The notes under the pieces were generated by a model that was given only the letters and a program-made list of their open reading frames with translations, made no database searches and was not told the origin of the DNA. A program made the translations under genes and the position numbers. Positions 1 to 9,590 of a stretch of 64,000 bases of DNA are shown one piece after another; the first letter of the stretch is position 1; every line of letters begins with the position of its first letter. The DNA comes from Apostichopus japonicus (lineage: Eukaryota; Echinodermata; Holothuroidea; Aspidochirotida; Stichopodidae): the NCBI RefSeq assembly GCF_037975245.1, contig NC_092576.1, forward strand, positions 16,066,111 through 16,130,110. The letters are read 5' to 3'.

Positions 1-785
1 GAGAGAGAAACTTATGCCAAAAGATTGATTGAACTTCTAACCCATAAAAGAGAATATCCTAAGAGCGTTACAAATGCATACACACAGTGTATGGTCCTGT
101 TAGTGCAATACAAAAAGTAAATACCATTTGTTGTGTTTGGTTATTACCCTTCCTGCTTTAACTGTTGGATAGTTTTAAAAAGAAACAATTTATAGTTATG
201 TAAAGAAAGTTATTTTTGTCAACTAAAGTGTACCACAGAATAAGAAACTAAAAAAATATGTCCATTTTATCCATAGCCACACATTTAACTGGGTAATAAT
301 GTTTTGAAATAACTTTGCCTTTTCAGGTGCCTTTTCAGGTAGAGTGTGGGCACCAACGTTGGCCAACTTGTTAAGGAGAAGCCCCTGAAGTGTACCCAAC
401 CTTTTCTTTTAGGCCTTGGTCCAGACAGGAGGCCAACCCAATTAATTTTCATTTTGATTCAACAAGCTCACCAGTTTGTGACTCAATCACTGTTGTAATT
501 GGCAGGGTTTTTAAGTTTCATTTGTTTTAATCTTCATTTTGCCCTTCCGTTAACAATATTTTTGAAGAGCTAATATTTAAGGTGCATGGTAAGACCAGAT
601 AAAGTAAGTCCACCAATTAGCTCTCTGGATGTTTCTCTGGCAAATGTGTGAGCATTCATAGATTTCAAATATTAAAGGTATGTAGACAGGTAGCTATTAC
701 TTCAGTTGAAATATCATAACCCCCGCACCCCCAACCCCCCATAAAATCCTCTATGAAAAAAAAAATATATATATATGTATATAAA
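1..785. other. Non-coding, no feature recognised
   Basis: AT-rich sequence with no convincing exon, repeat or RNA gene. A short C-rich run and an A-run followed by a short TA tract (about 721-785) lead into the tRNA-like repeat array. Confidence 0.5.
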
Positions 786-812
786 GGTTTCGAACCTATG
801 GACATACAATCA

Positions 813-878
813 GCGTCCATAGCCTAGTGGTTAGGGTGTCCGCGTACAAGGCCCGTGGTTCGAATCCCGGTGGAGGCT
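813..878 (+). pseudogene. tRNA-like sequence, copy 1
   Basis: It has a Pol III A box (TAGCCTAGTGG) and B box (GGTTCGAATCC), and a T5 terminator at 884-888. Seven bases (GAGCGGA), the 3' half of the anticodon arm seen in the other copies, are missing, so it cannot fold as a tRNA. The T stem carries an extra T. Read as a tRNA-derived SINE or pseudogene. Confidence 0.7.
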
Positions 879-1176
879 GAAAGTTTTTCACTGTTCTTGA
901 TTTTCCAACTCATTACGATTTTCATTTATATATATTCATTTGCCTTTGTCGTTTACCTCCATTGCATTAACATAAAGTCTGTTCAAAGTATCTGTTTCGA
1001 GATCCGGCTTTAGGAATCACAAATGATTTCGAGTTGGTTAGCATCATGTTTGATCTCTAGAGTAAGGCAAAATATGTCACCAAAAACAGAACTAGTATTG
1101 TTCGATACAGGTGACAAACGCCTACAGTGGAATTACGACCTTCCTTAACAGTTTCGAACCTCTGGACATACAATCA

Positions 1177-1248
1177 GCGTCCATAGCCTAGTGGTTATGG
1201 TGTCCGCGTACAGAGCGGAAGGCCCGTGTTCGAATCCCGGTGGAGGCT
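1177..1248 (+). pseudogene. tRNA-like sequence, copy 2
   Basis: A 72-base tRNA-like fold: acceptor arms GCGTCCA and TGGAGGC pair with one mismatch, and anticodon stem TCCGC/GCGGA is perfect around loop GTACAGA, giving a formal anticodon ACA (Cys codon UGU). A and B boxes are intact and a T6 run follows at 1254-1259. The T stem is irregular and cytosolic tRNA-Cys normally reads GCA, so a transcribable tRNA-derived repeat is more likely than a working tRNA. Confidence 0.65.
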
Positions 1249-1547
1249 GAAAGTTTTTTCACTGTTCTTGATTTTCCAACTCATTACGATTTTCATTTAT
1301 ATATATTCATTTGCATTTGTCGTTTACCTCCATTGCATTAACATAAAGTCTGTTCAAAGTATCTGTTTCGAGATCCGGCTTTAGGAATCACAAATGATTT
1401 CGAGTTGGTTAGCATCATGTTTGATCTCTAGAGTAAGGCAAAATATGTCACCAAAAACAGAACTAGTATTGTTCGATACAGGTGACAAACGCCTACAGTG
1501 GAATTACGACCTTCCTTAACAGTTTCGAACCTCTGGGCATACAATCA

Positions 1548-1620
1548 GCGTCCATAGCCTAGTGGTTAGGGTTTCCGCGTACAGAGCGGAAAGCCCGTGG
1601 CTCGAATCCCGGTGGAGGCT
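1548..1620 (+). pseudogene. tRNA-like sequence, copy 3
   Basis: Same fold and ACA anticodon loop as copy 2. The B box is altered (GGCTCGAATCC), which should weaken internal Pol III initiation. A T6 run follows at 1626-1631. The T stem again has one extra T compared with a canonical arm. Confidence 0.65.
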
Positions 1621-1669
1621 GAAAGTTTTTTCACTGTTCTTGATTTTCCAACTCATTACGATTTTCATT

Positions 1670-1803
<134 letters not shown>

Positions 1804-1828
1804 AATCCCAATTAAAGGGGTTTGGACA

Positions 1829-2022
1829 TTTTGCTATCAAATGTTGTCAGCGTAAAATTAAAGTTTATATTACTTGAAAAGTGCAGCTGCTATTTTGACT
1901 TTACAGAGACCATCTTACATACACTTCTATATGAATGGGAACTTTGACCTGTCGGTTTACCTTTACATTCCCATTTTTTTTTCTATATTCTATTAGCATT
2001 TTTGATAGTTTTAAGAAGCAAA
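1829..2022 (+). repeat. Dispersed repeat, copy 1 (partner at 3198-3392)
   Basis: A block of about 190 bp beginning TTTTGCTATCAAA and ending near GATAGTTTTAAGAAG reappears in the same orientation at 3198-3392 with scattered substitutions. Copy 1 directly follows a (TA)n tract and copy 2 is soon followed by one. Probably pieces of an unidentified interspersed element. Confidence 0.8.
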
Positions 2023-2384
2023 TGAAGGTATGTTTTATTCATTACGTACTGTTATGTTAGTAATTAAAAGGTTTAATTAAACCGTTAATGGATGATGCAT
2101 TCTTTGTAAAGGATTTATTCCAAAGCAAATTTAGACCACTTGGCTCACTTTCTGTTTTGATATATTTTTCATTCATCATTATTACATTATTACTTTACAT
2201 GGTCCCAATGCATCAAATGGACACGCTTAGACTGTTTTCAGACGCTACCATTATTTGTTTACAAGAGATTTAGTACCACACTGTTTGTACAACAAATGTT
2301 ATGAGGGTCCTTGTTACTATATTTTTAAAATATGATCCCTGCCTTTGTTGCTCCTTTATTAATGGTTAAATATTTCATTCAAAA
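2023..2384. other. Non-coding gap
   Basis: AT-rich sequence between the dispersed repeat and the 111-bp array. A 61-residue frame at 2088-2273 has no recognisable domain or splice support. Confidence 0.4.
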
Positions 2385-2846
2385 AGTGCAGTAGTTTTAT
2401 GCTGGCATTATGTCACTTAAAAATTAGTTGACAAGGCAGTACTTTTATGCTGACATTATGTCTAGACACTCGTTTTACTTGATTTCAGACATTCATGGCA
2501 TATACACGCAGAATTTAATGGTTTACTTGAATATCAGTTGCCAAGTGCAGTATTTTTATGCTGACATTATGTCTAGACACTCGTTTTACTTGATTTCAGA
2601 CATTCATGGCGTATACACGCAGAATTTAATGGTTTACTTGAATATCAGTTGCCAAGTTCAGTATTTTTATGCTAGCAGTATGTTTATCTTGAGTCGTTTA
2701 TCTTGATTTCGACATTCACGGCATATTCACGCAATATTTAATGCTTCACTTAAATCAGTTGACTAGTGCCGTATTTTTATGCTGGCATTATGTCTAGACA
2801 CTTGTCTAGACATACTCGTTTTTCTTGATTTCCGACAATCCACAGT
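2385..2846 (+). repeat. 111-bp tandem repeat, about four copies
   Basis: Units start at about 2436, 2547, 2658 and 2768, with a diverged partial unit upstream from about 2385. Each carries TTTTATGCTGACATTATG and a TCTAGACACTCGTTTTACTT-type segment. The two central units are almost identical and later ones more diverged. An open frame across the first units is a by-product of a period divisible by three. Confidence 0.92.
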
Positions 2847-3197
2847 ATATATTTAGCCGATAACATTATCAAAACACAATTTTGCGTTCGCAATTTGACA
2901 GTAGTCATTTTTTTATTGTATATTAATTATAGGTTTCATCATTAAATGTGTTTGAATACATTGCACTCTAAAAATAAAAGAGTGAACTTTTCACTCTCTT
3001 CACGGAGAAATTTGGCCGTAGACTAGTTACAATATATGCAGGCCTGGACGGCGTACAATGCACACTGTTATACGGTATACAACCAAAATTTAACTCCAAA
3101 GGAGCGGAAATTCACTCCATTAGACAACAAAAATCTTCGTATTGCAAAGCCAAAGTACTTAATATTCACTCTTTACAAAGGAGTGAACAAATGACCT

Positions 3198-3392
3198 TTT
3201 GCTATCAAAGTTTGTCAGCTTAAAATTAAAGTGGAAATTACTTGAAAAGTGCAGCTGCTATTTTGACTTTTCAGAGACCGTCTTACTCAGAATTACATAC
3301 ACTTCTATATAATGGGAACTTCGACCTGTCTGTTTACCTTTAACTTCCACTTTTTTATATTCTTTATTAACATTTTTGATAGTTTTAAGAAG
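3198..3392 (+). repeat. Dispersed repeat, copy 2 (partner at 1829-2022)
   Basis: Direct-orientation relative of 1829-2022. It runs from TTTTGCTATCAAAG to GATAGTTTTAAGAAG. The preceding 2970-3200 holds short self-complementary motifs built on GAGTGAAC/GTTCACTC. Confidence 0.8.
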
Positions 3393-3411
3393 TGTGTGTG
3401 TATGTATATAT

Positions 3412-3469
3412 CTATACATCGATATATCGATATAGATATAAATAAAGATACAGATAAGAAACTTTATAT

Positions 3470-3540
<71 letters not shown>

Positions 3541-3697
3541 CATATACATATATATATATATATGCATATATATATATACATATATACATATATATATATA
3601 TATACACATTGGTATTTTTGTTTACTTCAACGCATGATAGCTGGGACTTAGGTTTACCTCGGGGATAGGTTTACCTGACACCAGGTAAACCTAAGTC
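3412..3697. mobile_element. Element with internal (TA)n tract and terminal hairpin
   Basis: In order: AGATAAGAAACTTTATATAGA, a (TA)n tract (about 3472-3604), CATTGGTATTTTTGTTTACTT, then a 15-bp inverted pair GACTTAGGTTTACCT (3645-3659) and its complement (3683-3697), with an inner 12-bp hairpin at 3666-3677/3682-3693. The same modules occur in the opposite orientation at 21936-22090, so this looks like a mobile unit that carries its TA tract with it. The outer ends are not defined. Confidence 0.55.
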
Positions 3698-3700
3698 TAG

Positions 3701-4570
3701 GGCCTTCTTGTTCAATAAATTTCACTTCCTTTGAGGAATGATTATTTCGAGTTAAGAGAAAACCTCATAAACTTTTCAATTCCGAAGTTACAAAAAAAAA
3801 AATCGTTCATTTAAAGGGTAAAATTTCCCCTCAAAAGTGGAGGTAATTCCGAAGGGTATATAACAGAATTACGAACATGGTATATATGTTGATCCCAACT
3901 TTACACCTCGATTTTGACCAAATGCGGCTATATATAGTTCCGAAACTTAAAGGTTCCTCTAATTACACTGAAATCTTCGTGTTTGTACTTTTTCTTCCAT
4001 TAATTTGGGATATTTAAGAAAATAAGAGTTTCTATTTTAACTGGCAAATTTACACGTAACGAAACAACGCCCCCACATATAAGCAGTTCTTTCTGTGTTC
4101 GGTGGTAGGGCAGTCGATCGGATCGTATCGTTGCTATCCCAATAGCCTACATTCAACGTTACTTTATGTGGGCCTAGCCATGTAGTCTACAAAGGAAAGT
4201 GCCGCAGGTTACCGTAAACGTTGCCCATTTGAAGTTGGCTTTTGGAACTTTGGTGGAGTATATGCATTGTAAGTAACTTCCTTAAAAGTGTTCCGGATAT
4301 ATTAATAACATTTAGAGTAAATACCTTCATGCTGAGCACAAATAAAGTAAGACCATGGTTAGAGTTAGAGTAGACTAGCCTAGGCCTAACGTTAGCCCTA
4401 AATTGGACCTATCAGTATTACTGACTATGGTAAATCACAGCTGCCTGCTACTGCCTTTGCTGATACTCGGAATATAAAATGTGATAAATAAATTAAAGTA
4501 TATACTTGTAACAGACTGGTCAACCTACACATTTTGCAGCCTGGTGATCTTCCAGATCTTTTAAAGTAAA
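3701..4570. other. Non-coding, no feature recognised
   Basis: No exon, terminal repeat or RNA gene was found. Some CTAG-rich low-complexity sequence occurs nearer 4600-4680. Confidence 0.45.
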
Positions 4571-4979
4571 GGCTTAATAATTGACGCACCTCCAAATATT
4601 ACTAGGCCTACAAGGCTAGTACTACTATTACTATACTAGCCTACTACTACTGTAGCTAGTACTAGCAACTATACAGCAGGCAACCATAACTTTTTGCAGC
4701 CAAGCAGAGTTAAATATTTCATGAGTTTGAATCCATTTCAGGTACTGTATATGCTGATCAAATTGTGTTTGTGCATGTTTTGGGGCATTTGGACATCCTA
4801 CTCCCTAAAAATAACCAAAATTACCTCAATATAATACCACTAATATCTGGGACCTGACCTTTCTGAGGTTAGAGGCTCAGAGCATAGCAAACAGCATCCA
4901 AAGATAATGGATGTTTACTTAGGCCTTCACTACAGTAAGCTTATCGACAGATGTGTCAATTTAGGGGTATGAAAGAACT
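4571..4979 (+). mobile_element. TTGACGCAC-type TIR element, 3'-truncated copy
   Basis: It begins GGCTTAATAATTGACGCAC and matches 20512-20912 for about 400 bp, including GCTCAGAGCATAGCAAACAG and GTGTCAATTTAGGGGTATGA blocks. The similarity stops near 4979 and no right-hand terminal repeat follows. Family details are under the complete copy at 20512-21095. Confidence 0.75.
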
Positions 4980-6606
4980 TGCATTCGTGCGATGCAATTT
5001 TGAACCATTTCACGAAATATAAATCTTTGGGTATGTCTCAATCTCTCTGCCATAAAATAAGGCAGTCAGAAAGTCACAACTCCAAAAAACAGATACTCAA
5101 GCAAACGGAACACTACAGTAAAAGAAAGGGCCTGATAGATTCCATAAATGAGTTACAAAAGTAAAAAAGGTGAAAACTTTTGCCGTCTCAGTACAATATT
5201 CATCCCCACAATATTCTCTATATATGTGTTAGTGTGCATCACTTAGCCCTGTGCGTACAGTAGTAGTGGTGTGTCATTGGTTCTGATTCAGAGAACTAAG
5301 TCACACAGGGCCTCAGTGTAGCAGTGTACAACAATTTTTTGTAACATGAGTTTTTTCCCCCTGCACCTATGGGATGAATCATGGCTGAAGGTAAACAATT
5401 GAGTATTCATTTTAGAATAACAACGCAATCATGGCTAAGTAATTTAGGCATTTTGATATTAACGTTATGATGTGGGTAGTGTTAATAGTGCTGAAGTAAT
5501 AGCTTGATCAAAAGTATTCCTCAAAGTCCCACAATGCCTTTACAGGGTGACCTACTGTACAGTCACTTGAGCACTTAGGAGTTTTTGCAAAAAGAGCAAA
5601 TTCCTTGTCCAAAATTGCTAGGTTTGATCCAGTTTTAAGGAGTCCCATAACAAAAAAACACAGTCTGTGATATAACAATGGAAAAGTGTAAAGATTCAAT
5701 GTAACATATTTGAAAGGATTAGAGTATGTTGAAAAACCACTAGATATGCATTTTAAGGAAATAAAAAGTACCTCATTGAACCTTGCATTGTGTTCACACT
5801 AATGAGTGATGAAATTGTTATCAGTGTCTTCATCATTAAAAGCTAATAATTAGGTTGATCAATGGTCTCACATATTAGTGCAATCACAGAGGTTAAATTT
5901 CAATCAGGTTATAATGCCAAGGGAATCCAGACCTACTTCATAAAAAAAAAACAAATTCATGGCTCCTATAAAAATCATTCATGATAAAAACCAGCATACA
6001 TACAGTATGTGCAACTAAAGTAGTTTCATATTGGGTATCATGTCCAAATAAAAGCTCTTGATTGTATTCAGTTTTCATACTTTTAAAAATGACCATCGGT
6101 GTGCAGTAATTTGGTGTTAGTAATTTAGTAAGTAACATGAAAATGCACAAGACTAATGTTCAACAGGCACTAGATAGTTCTCATGTCCATAGCACAAACC
6201 AGGGAGTTGTTCCATTACAACTCCCTGCACGAACATGCTATTATGATCAGAGTTGTTATGGAACAAATAAAACTCCCTTGTATGATGTTAGCACTGTACT
6301 GTGTGACAAAACACTTAAATGCATACATGTGGTAACATGTTGCTATGATCCGATACTAGCTGGTTGGGTGCATAAATAGATCACCATTATGCAAACTGCA
6401 CTGCACACGGTTTCCATTATGTAATAAGTTTCATTTTATGAATTTGTCAATCTGACATGTATGCTACTGTATGTGTAGGCTGCAAGTACAACTTATTGTA
6501 TCTTAATAATATACAGCAAGAAACTATTGAGAACTGTGATAAACAACATTTTCAAAGTGACAGTTGGGGATCTAAATAGACCACTGAAAGCCTTCTGTAG
6601 CGATAT
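4980..6606. other. Non-coding gap
   Basis: AT-rich sequence with only short unconvincing open frames. No repeats or splice-bounded exons recognised. Confidence 0.4.
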
Positions 6607-6614
6607 AACATGAT

Positions 6615-6997
6615 CAAGGCGTAGGAACCGGGGGGAGGGCTGGGGAGGGCTGGGGGGCGCCAGCCCCCCCAGTGAAAAATGTGGAGGGGCGGAAGTATCA
6701 TTCCGCCCCCCCCGCTTCGCAAGTCAAAAAACCCCTTTTTCATTTCCAAATGAGAAAAAAATCTCATTTGGAGCACCAAATTGCATCTAAGGCCTGGTGA
6801 AAATACAAAATTAAGTTTACAAAATGGAGTGGGTGTTGAAGTGTGCTATATTGCACCAAATTGCATCTGAGGCTACCTGGAAATGCAAAAAAATCCAAAG
6901 GGGAGGGGGACACCCCCCTTATACCCCTCCCCCAGGCCGACCATCAGTCTTCAGCCCCCCCCCCCCCCCCACTCAAAAGTACCTTCCTACGCCACTG
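6615..6997. mobile_element. hAT-like MITE A with 8-bp target-site duplication
   Basis: The flanks are a perfect 8-bp direct repeat, AACATGAT, at 6607-6614 and 6998-7005. The right end is the inverted form of CAGTGGCGTAGGAAGG and the left end a slightly damaged CAAGGCGTAGGAACC. Size (383 bp), lack of coding capacity, CA...TG ends and 8-bp duplication fit a non-autonomous hAT element. G-runs at 6630-6658 lie inside the left end and C-runs inside the right. A segment starting AAATTGCATCT is repeated internally. Confidence 0.88.
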
Positions 6998-7005
6998 AAC
7001 ATGAT

Positions 7006-7886
7006 ACTAAACATTATCTATCTCTGCAAGCTAGTGTACCCTGCTTTGAGATGTATGGTTTAAATAAGGTTTTCACAAGTTTGCCCTGTTGACCCAACCA
7101 CTGGCCTAGACATACCAATAAATAGATCTATCCATGCTTCAAATTGAGTTTTCACAATTTGACCATTTTTACCTAACTTTCCTTTGACCTTCACCAAAAC
7201 CAATAGGCTTCTTGTACTTGTGATGCATCTATACATACATACTGTACCAACCATGAGATCTGTCCAATAAAGCTTACTGTCATGAGAAACTGTGTTTACA
7301 AGCTAGGATCACAAACACAGTACTCCTACCAATGCACACGCACACATATGCCTTAGTGAGTGGAAAGTTTCAACATCATTGAAACCAAACATTAAAAATG
7401 AACTCAGTCATAATGCCAAAGTCTGTGTACACGAGTAGTCCTGAGCTTAAACCCCAAATGATACGTTGAGGGACTAAATGTACCGGTATACATAGTCTAG
7501 GGTGCATGCAATTTTTAAGTAAATGAACTGCATGCGGGATGAGGCATTGAACCATGCATGAATACTCAGTCAATCTCTTGAAGTGATTGCATGCTAAATT
7601 CCTGGGTACAACTTACATACCAAATAATAGATCAATATTCAAACTTAGTAGTGTGGCATTTTTCTCAATTGTTGCATATGCGGTTTCCATGAAAAAAGTG
7701 ATAGCTAACTTAACTAAACTGACATGAATATTGGACAACATGTACACTAAGTGTTGACATCAAATAGGGAACTGCACTGTCAAGACTTCCACCTGCAATT
7801 TATGAAACAATTATCTGGACTTATTTATGTTCATTCTCTTGTCAGAAAAGATGGCTTAAATTTGGCACAATTTGAGGAATGCATGA
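7006..7886. other. Non-coding gap
   Basis: No supported gene, repeat or element between the MITE and the candidate exon at 7887. Confidence 0.4.
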
Positions 7887-8098
7887 ATGCAGAATGAGAA
7901 CACCACAGCAGATATGCTCCACTTTATTGCAAGAAGTACAGGGCTGCAATTTCAAGGTCGACACAGGATATCAAAATACTGTAACTTTGAGCTGCTGGTT
8001 CATGCTGACCATGGGATGCAGCGAGAAATGGCTTATATGGAAATAAGGAGCTCCCACAAGCATATATTGCAAACATCCCCAGTTGTCTTTAATATTCA
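7887..8098 (+). CDS. Candidate exon of an unrecognised gene
   Basis: An open frame of 70 codons plus two bases ends at a strong donor, CA|GTAAGTATT (8099). The start is uncertain: an ATG lies at 7887, directly after an in-frame TGA, but an internal AG acceptor such as the one before GGCTGCAATTTC is possible. The two leftover bases match the phase of the downstream candidate exon at 8669. Residues include HFIARSTGLQF and CNFELLVHADHGMQ, which I cannot assign to a family. Compatible phase alone is expected one time in three, so support is weak. Confidence 0.3.
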
Positions 8099-8668
8099 GT
8101 AAGTATTGACTGTGAGATATATTTTAAATCCCTATGACCTGAAGTTAGTTTTCTAAAGTCTTCCTTTTAATATCCTCTAAGTCTGATCAACACACACTAT
8201 ACATAATATAAATTTACTGTACTAAGTTTCAACACGAACAAAGATGATGGAAATTTGCTGTTTATTTTCAAAAACTGTAAACGATCTAAGGCAACGTCTA
8301 ACAAAGTAATGTAAGAAAGACTTTCCACTTCCCACCAAGTCCACTGCCAAACCTTTTGTTTTACTTTGCTACTTCCACCATCATAGAATGTTATCAGAAT
8401 TGAAATGACTTTATGTGTAGTCTTTGAAAACCAAATGTACTGTAAATCTGCCATCTGGCAGGCTGGAATGAATTGTAGGTAGGATTGCGAAGCAAAGACT
8501 TGAGGTGTTAACAGACCATCACATTTTAACCTTGATTATGATGTGTTTATTTGTACCTTTTGCAACAATGTCAATATCAAAATGTGAGGCTTTAAAAAAA
8601 TATTTACATGGAATGTACTTCAGTGAAACTTTGACATATGATTGAAATGTTGTTTTGGTTTGTTGTAG

Positions 8669-8816
8669 GTTAACAAGAGCTGGTGGAATTTCTCCACAAG
8701 AGAAGGAAGTACTGTCATCAATAAAATCTGCAGACAGAAGAATATTTTTACTGAAGATCAAAATTTTCAATGAAAGGAAAGGCTTTCGATTAAAATTGGA
8801 CAAACAACTTCTGTAG
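8669..8816 (+). CDS. Candidate terminal exon of the same unrecognised gene
   Basis: The acceptor is T-rich (TTTGGTTTGTTGTAG|GTTAAC). One base completes the split codon (CA+G, Gln), then 48 codons run to TAG at 8814-8816. The peptide is charged and lysine-rich (SPQEKEVLSSIKSADRRIF) with no recognised domain. A 160-codon frame overlaps it on the opposite strand (8519-9001), so at most one of the two is likely to be real. Confidence 0.3.
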
Positions 8817-9017
8817 ATACAATGAGGACTAGATTTAAATGTCATTGATTGGAGCCAGGTACGGTGCATTCTATGAGTTTGAATTTTTCTTTTTAGTTTC
8901 TGGACAGGTATATGACATGTAGCATACAAATTAAAATTTGTTAATGAATTTTCTTCCTTCACAGCATCATAAAATTCATTATGAATAATCCATTTATACA
9001 AATTCTTATGTTGCTGT

Positions 9018-9590
9018 ATTTGAAAATAATTTTCGTTAGTAAAACAAAGATTTTAATCATATTCATTGCATTAACTATTATTCATGTAACTCCCTTACTT
9101 CACTGTATCAAATAAAACATTGTTTCACCAATCCATTATTCCAGTTGTTATACTGCTGGGAGGGGAGACACCAAGGTCTTTTAATACTTCAGTTACCCAA
9201 TTAATGCTAACTAGATGCTCAATAATGCTTCCCACAATGGGGATGTTGGGTCTAGCAAACCTTAAGTCTAGTGGACCCTCAATGTAATGGGCATCCCCCC
9301 CCCCATGTTGGTACTGCATGTGGTATACTTTTGTTAGTGAAACTAAGAGTTTCATCCTAGTCATTACATTGAGGGATGCTCTTTATTAAACTCCCTTACT
9401 TCACTGCAGCGTATTGGTAATCAACTATTCTAGTTGTAATGTTGCTAGTACTGTATTTGAGAATCCTTTTGTTAGTGAAACGAAGAGTTTAATGCTATCC
9501 ATTACATTTAGGAGTACTCTCTAAGTGTCTACCTTCACAACATCATATAATAAATTATTAACAATCCATTATCTCTTTATATTTATGGCA
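9018..9590 (+). repeat. Degenerate tandem repeat
   Basis: Three diverged copies of a block built around TTTTGTTAGTGAAAC and a CATTACATT-type segment occur near 9018-9085, 9308-9375 and 9448-9515. CTCCCTTACTTCACTG appears at both 9090 and 9390, and a CTTCACAACATCATA-like segment near 8960 and 9535. Spacing is irregular. Confidence 0.65.

Larger units (their letters stand above)
786..1668 (+). repeat. Tandem repeat of about 364-371 bp, each unit with a tRNA-like gene
   Basis: Two and a half head-to-tail units, nearly identical by eye. The tRNA-like parts start at 813, 1177 and 1548, giving periods of 364 and 371. Each unit begins with a TTTCGAACCT block, carries the tRNA-like segment, and then about 270 bp of unrelated AT-rich sequence. 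The third unit is cut off by a (TA)n tract. This could be a tandemly amplified tRNA-derived SINE or a small satellite that captured a tRNA pseudogene. Confidence 0.85.

Noticed and set aside
1177-1248. Functional tRNA-Cys gene
   Set aside because: Formal anticodon ACA, a bulged or irregular T stem in all copies and tandem repetition point to a tRNA-derived repeat.
2428-2706. 92-codon frame containing an internal protein repeat
   Set aside because: The repeat comes from the 111-bp tandem array, whose period is a multiple of three; no splice or family support.
3258-3668. Tyr/Ile-rich frames on both strands
   Set aside because: They are (TA)n tract translations.
8519-9001. 160-codon minus-strand open frame
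   Set aside because: No recognisable domain or partner exon, and it overlaps a plus-strand exon candidate; length alone is weak evidence in AT-rich DNA.
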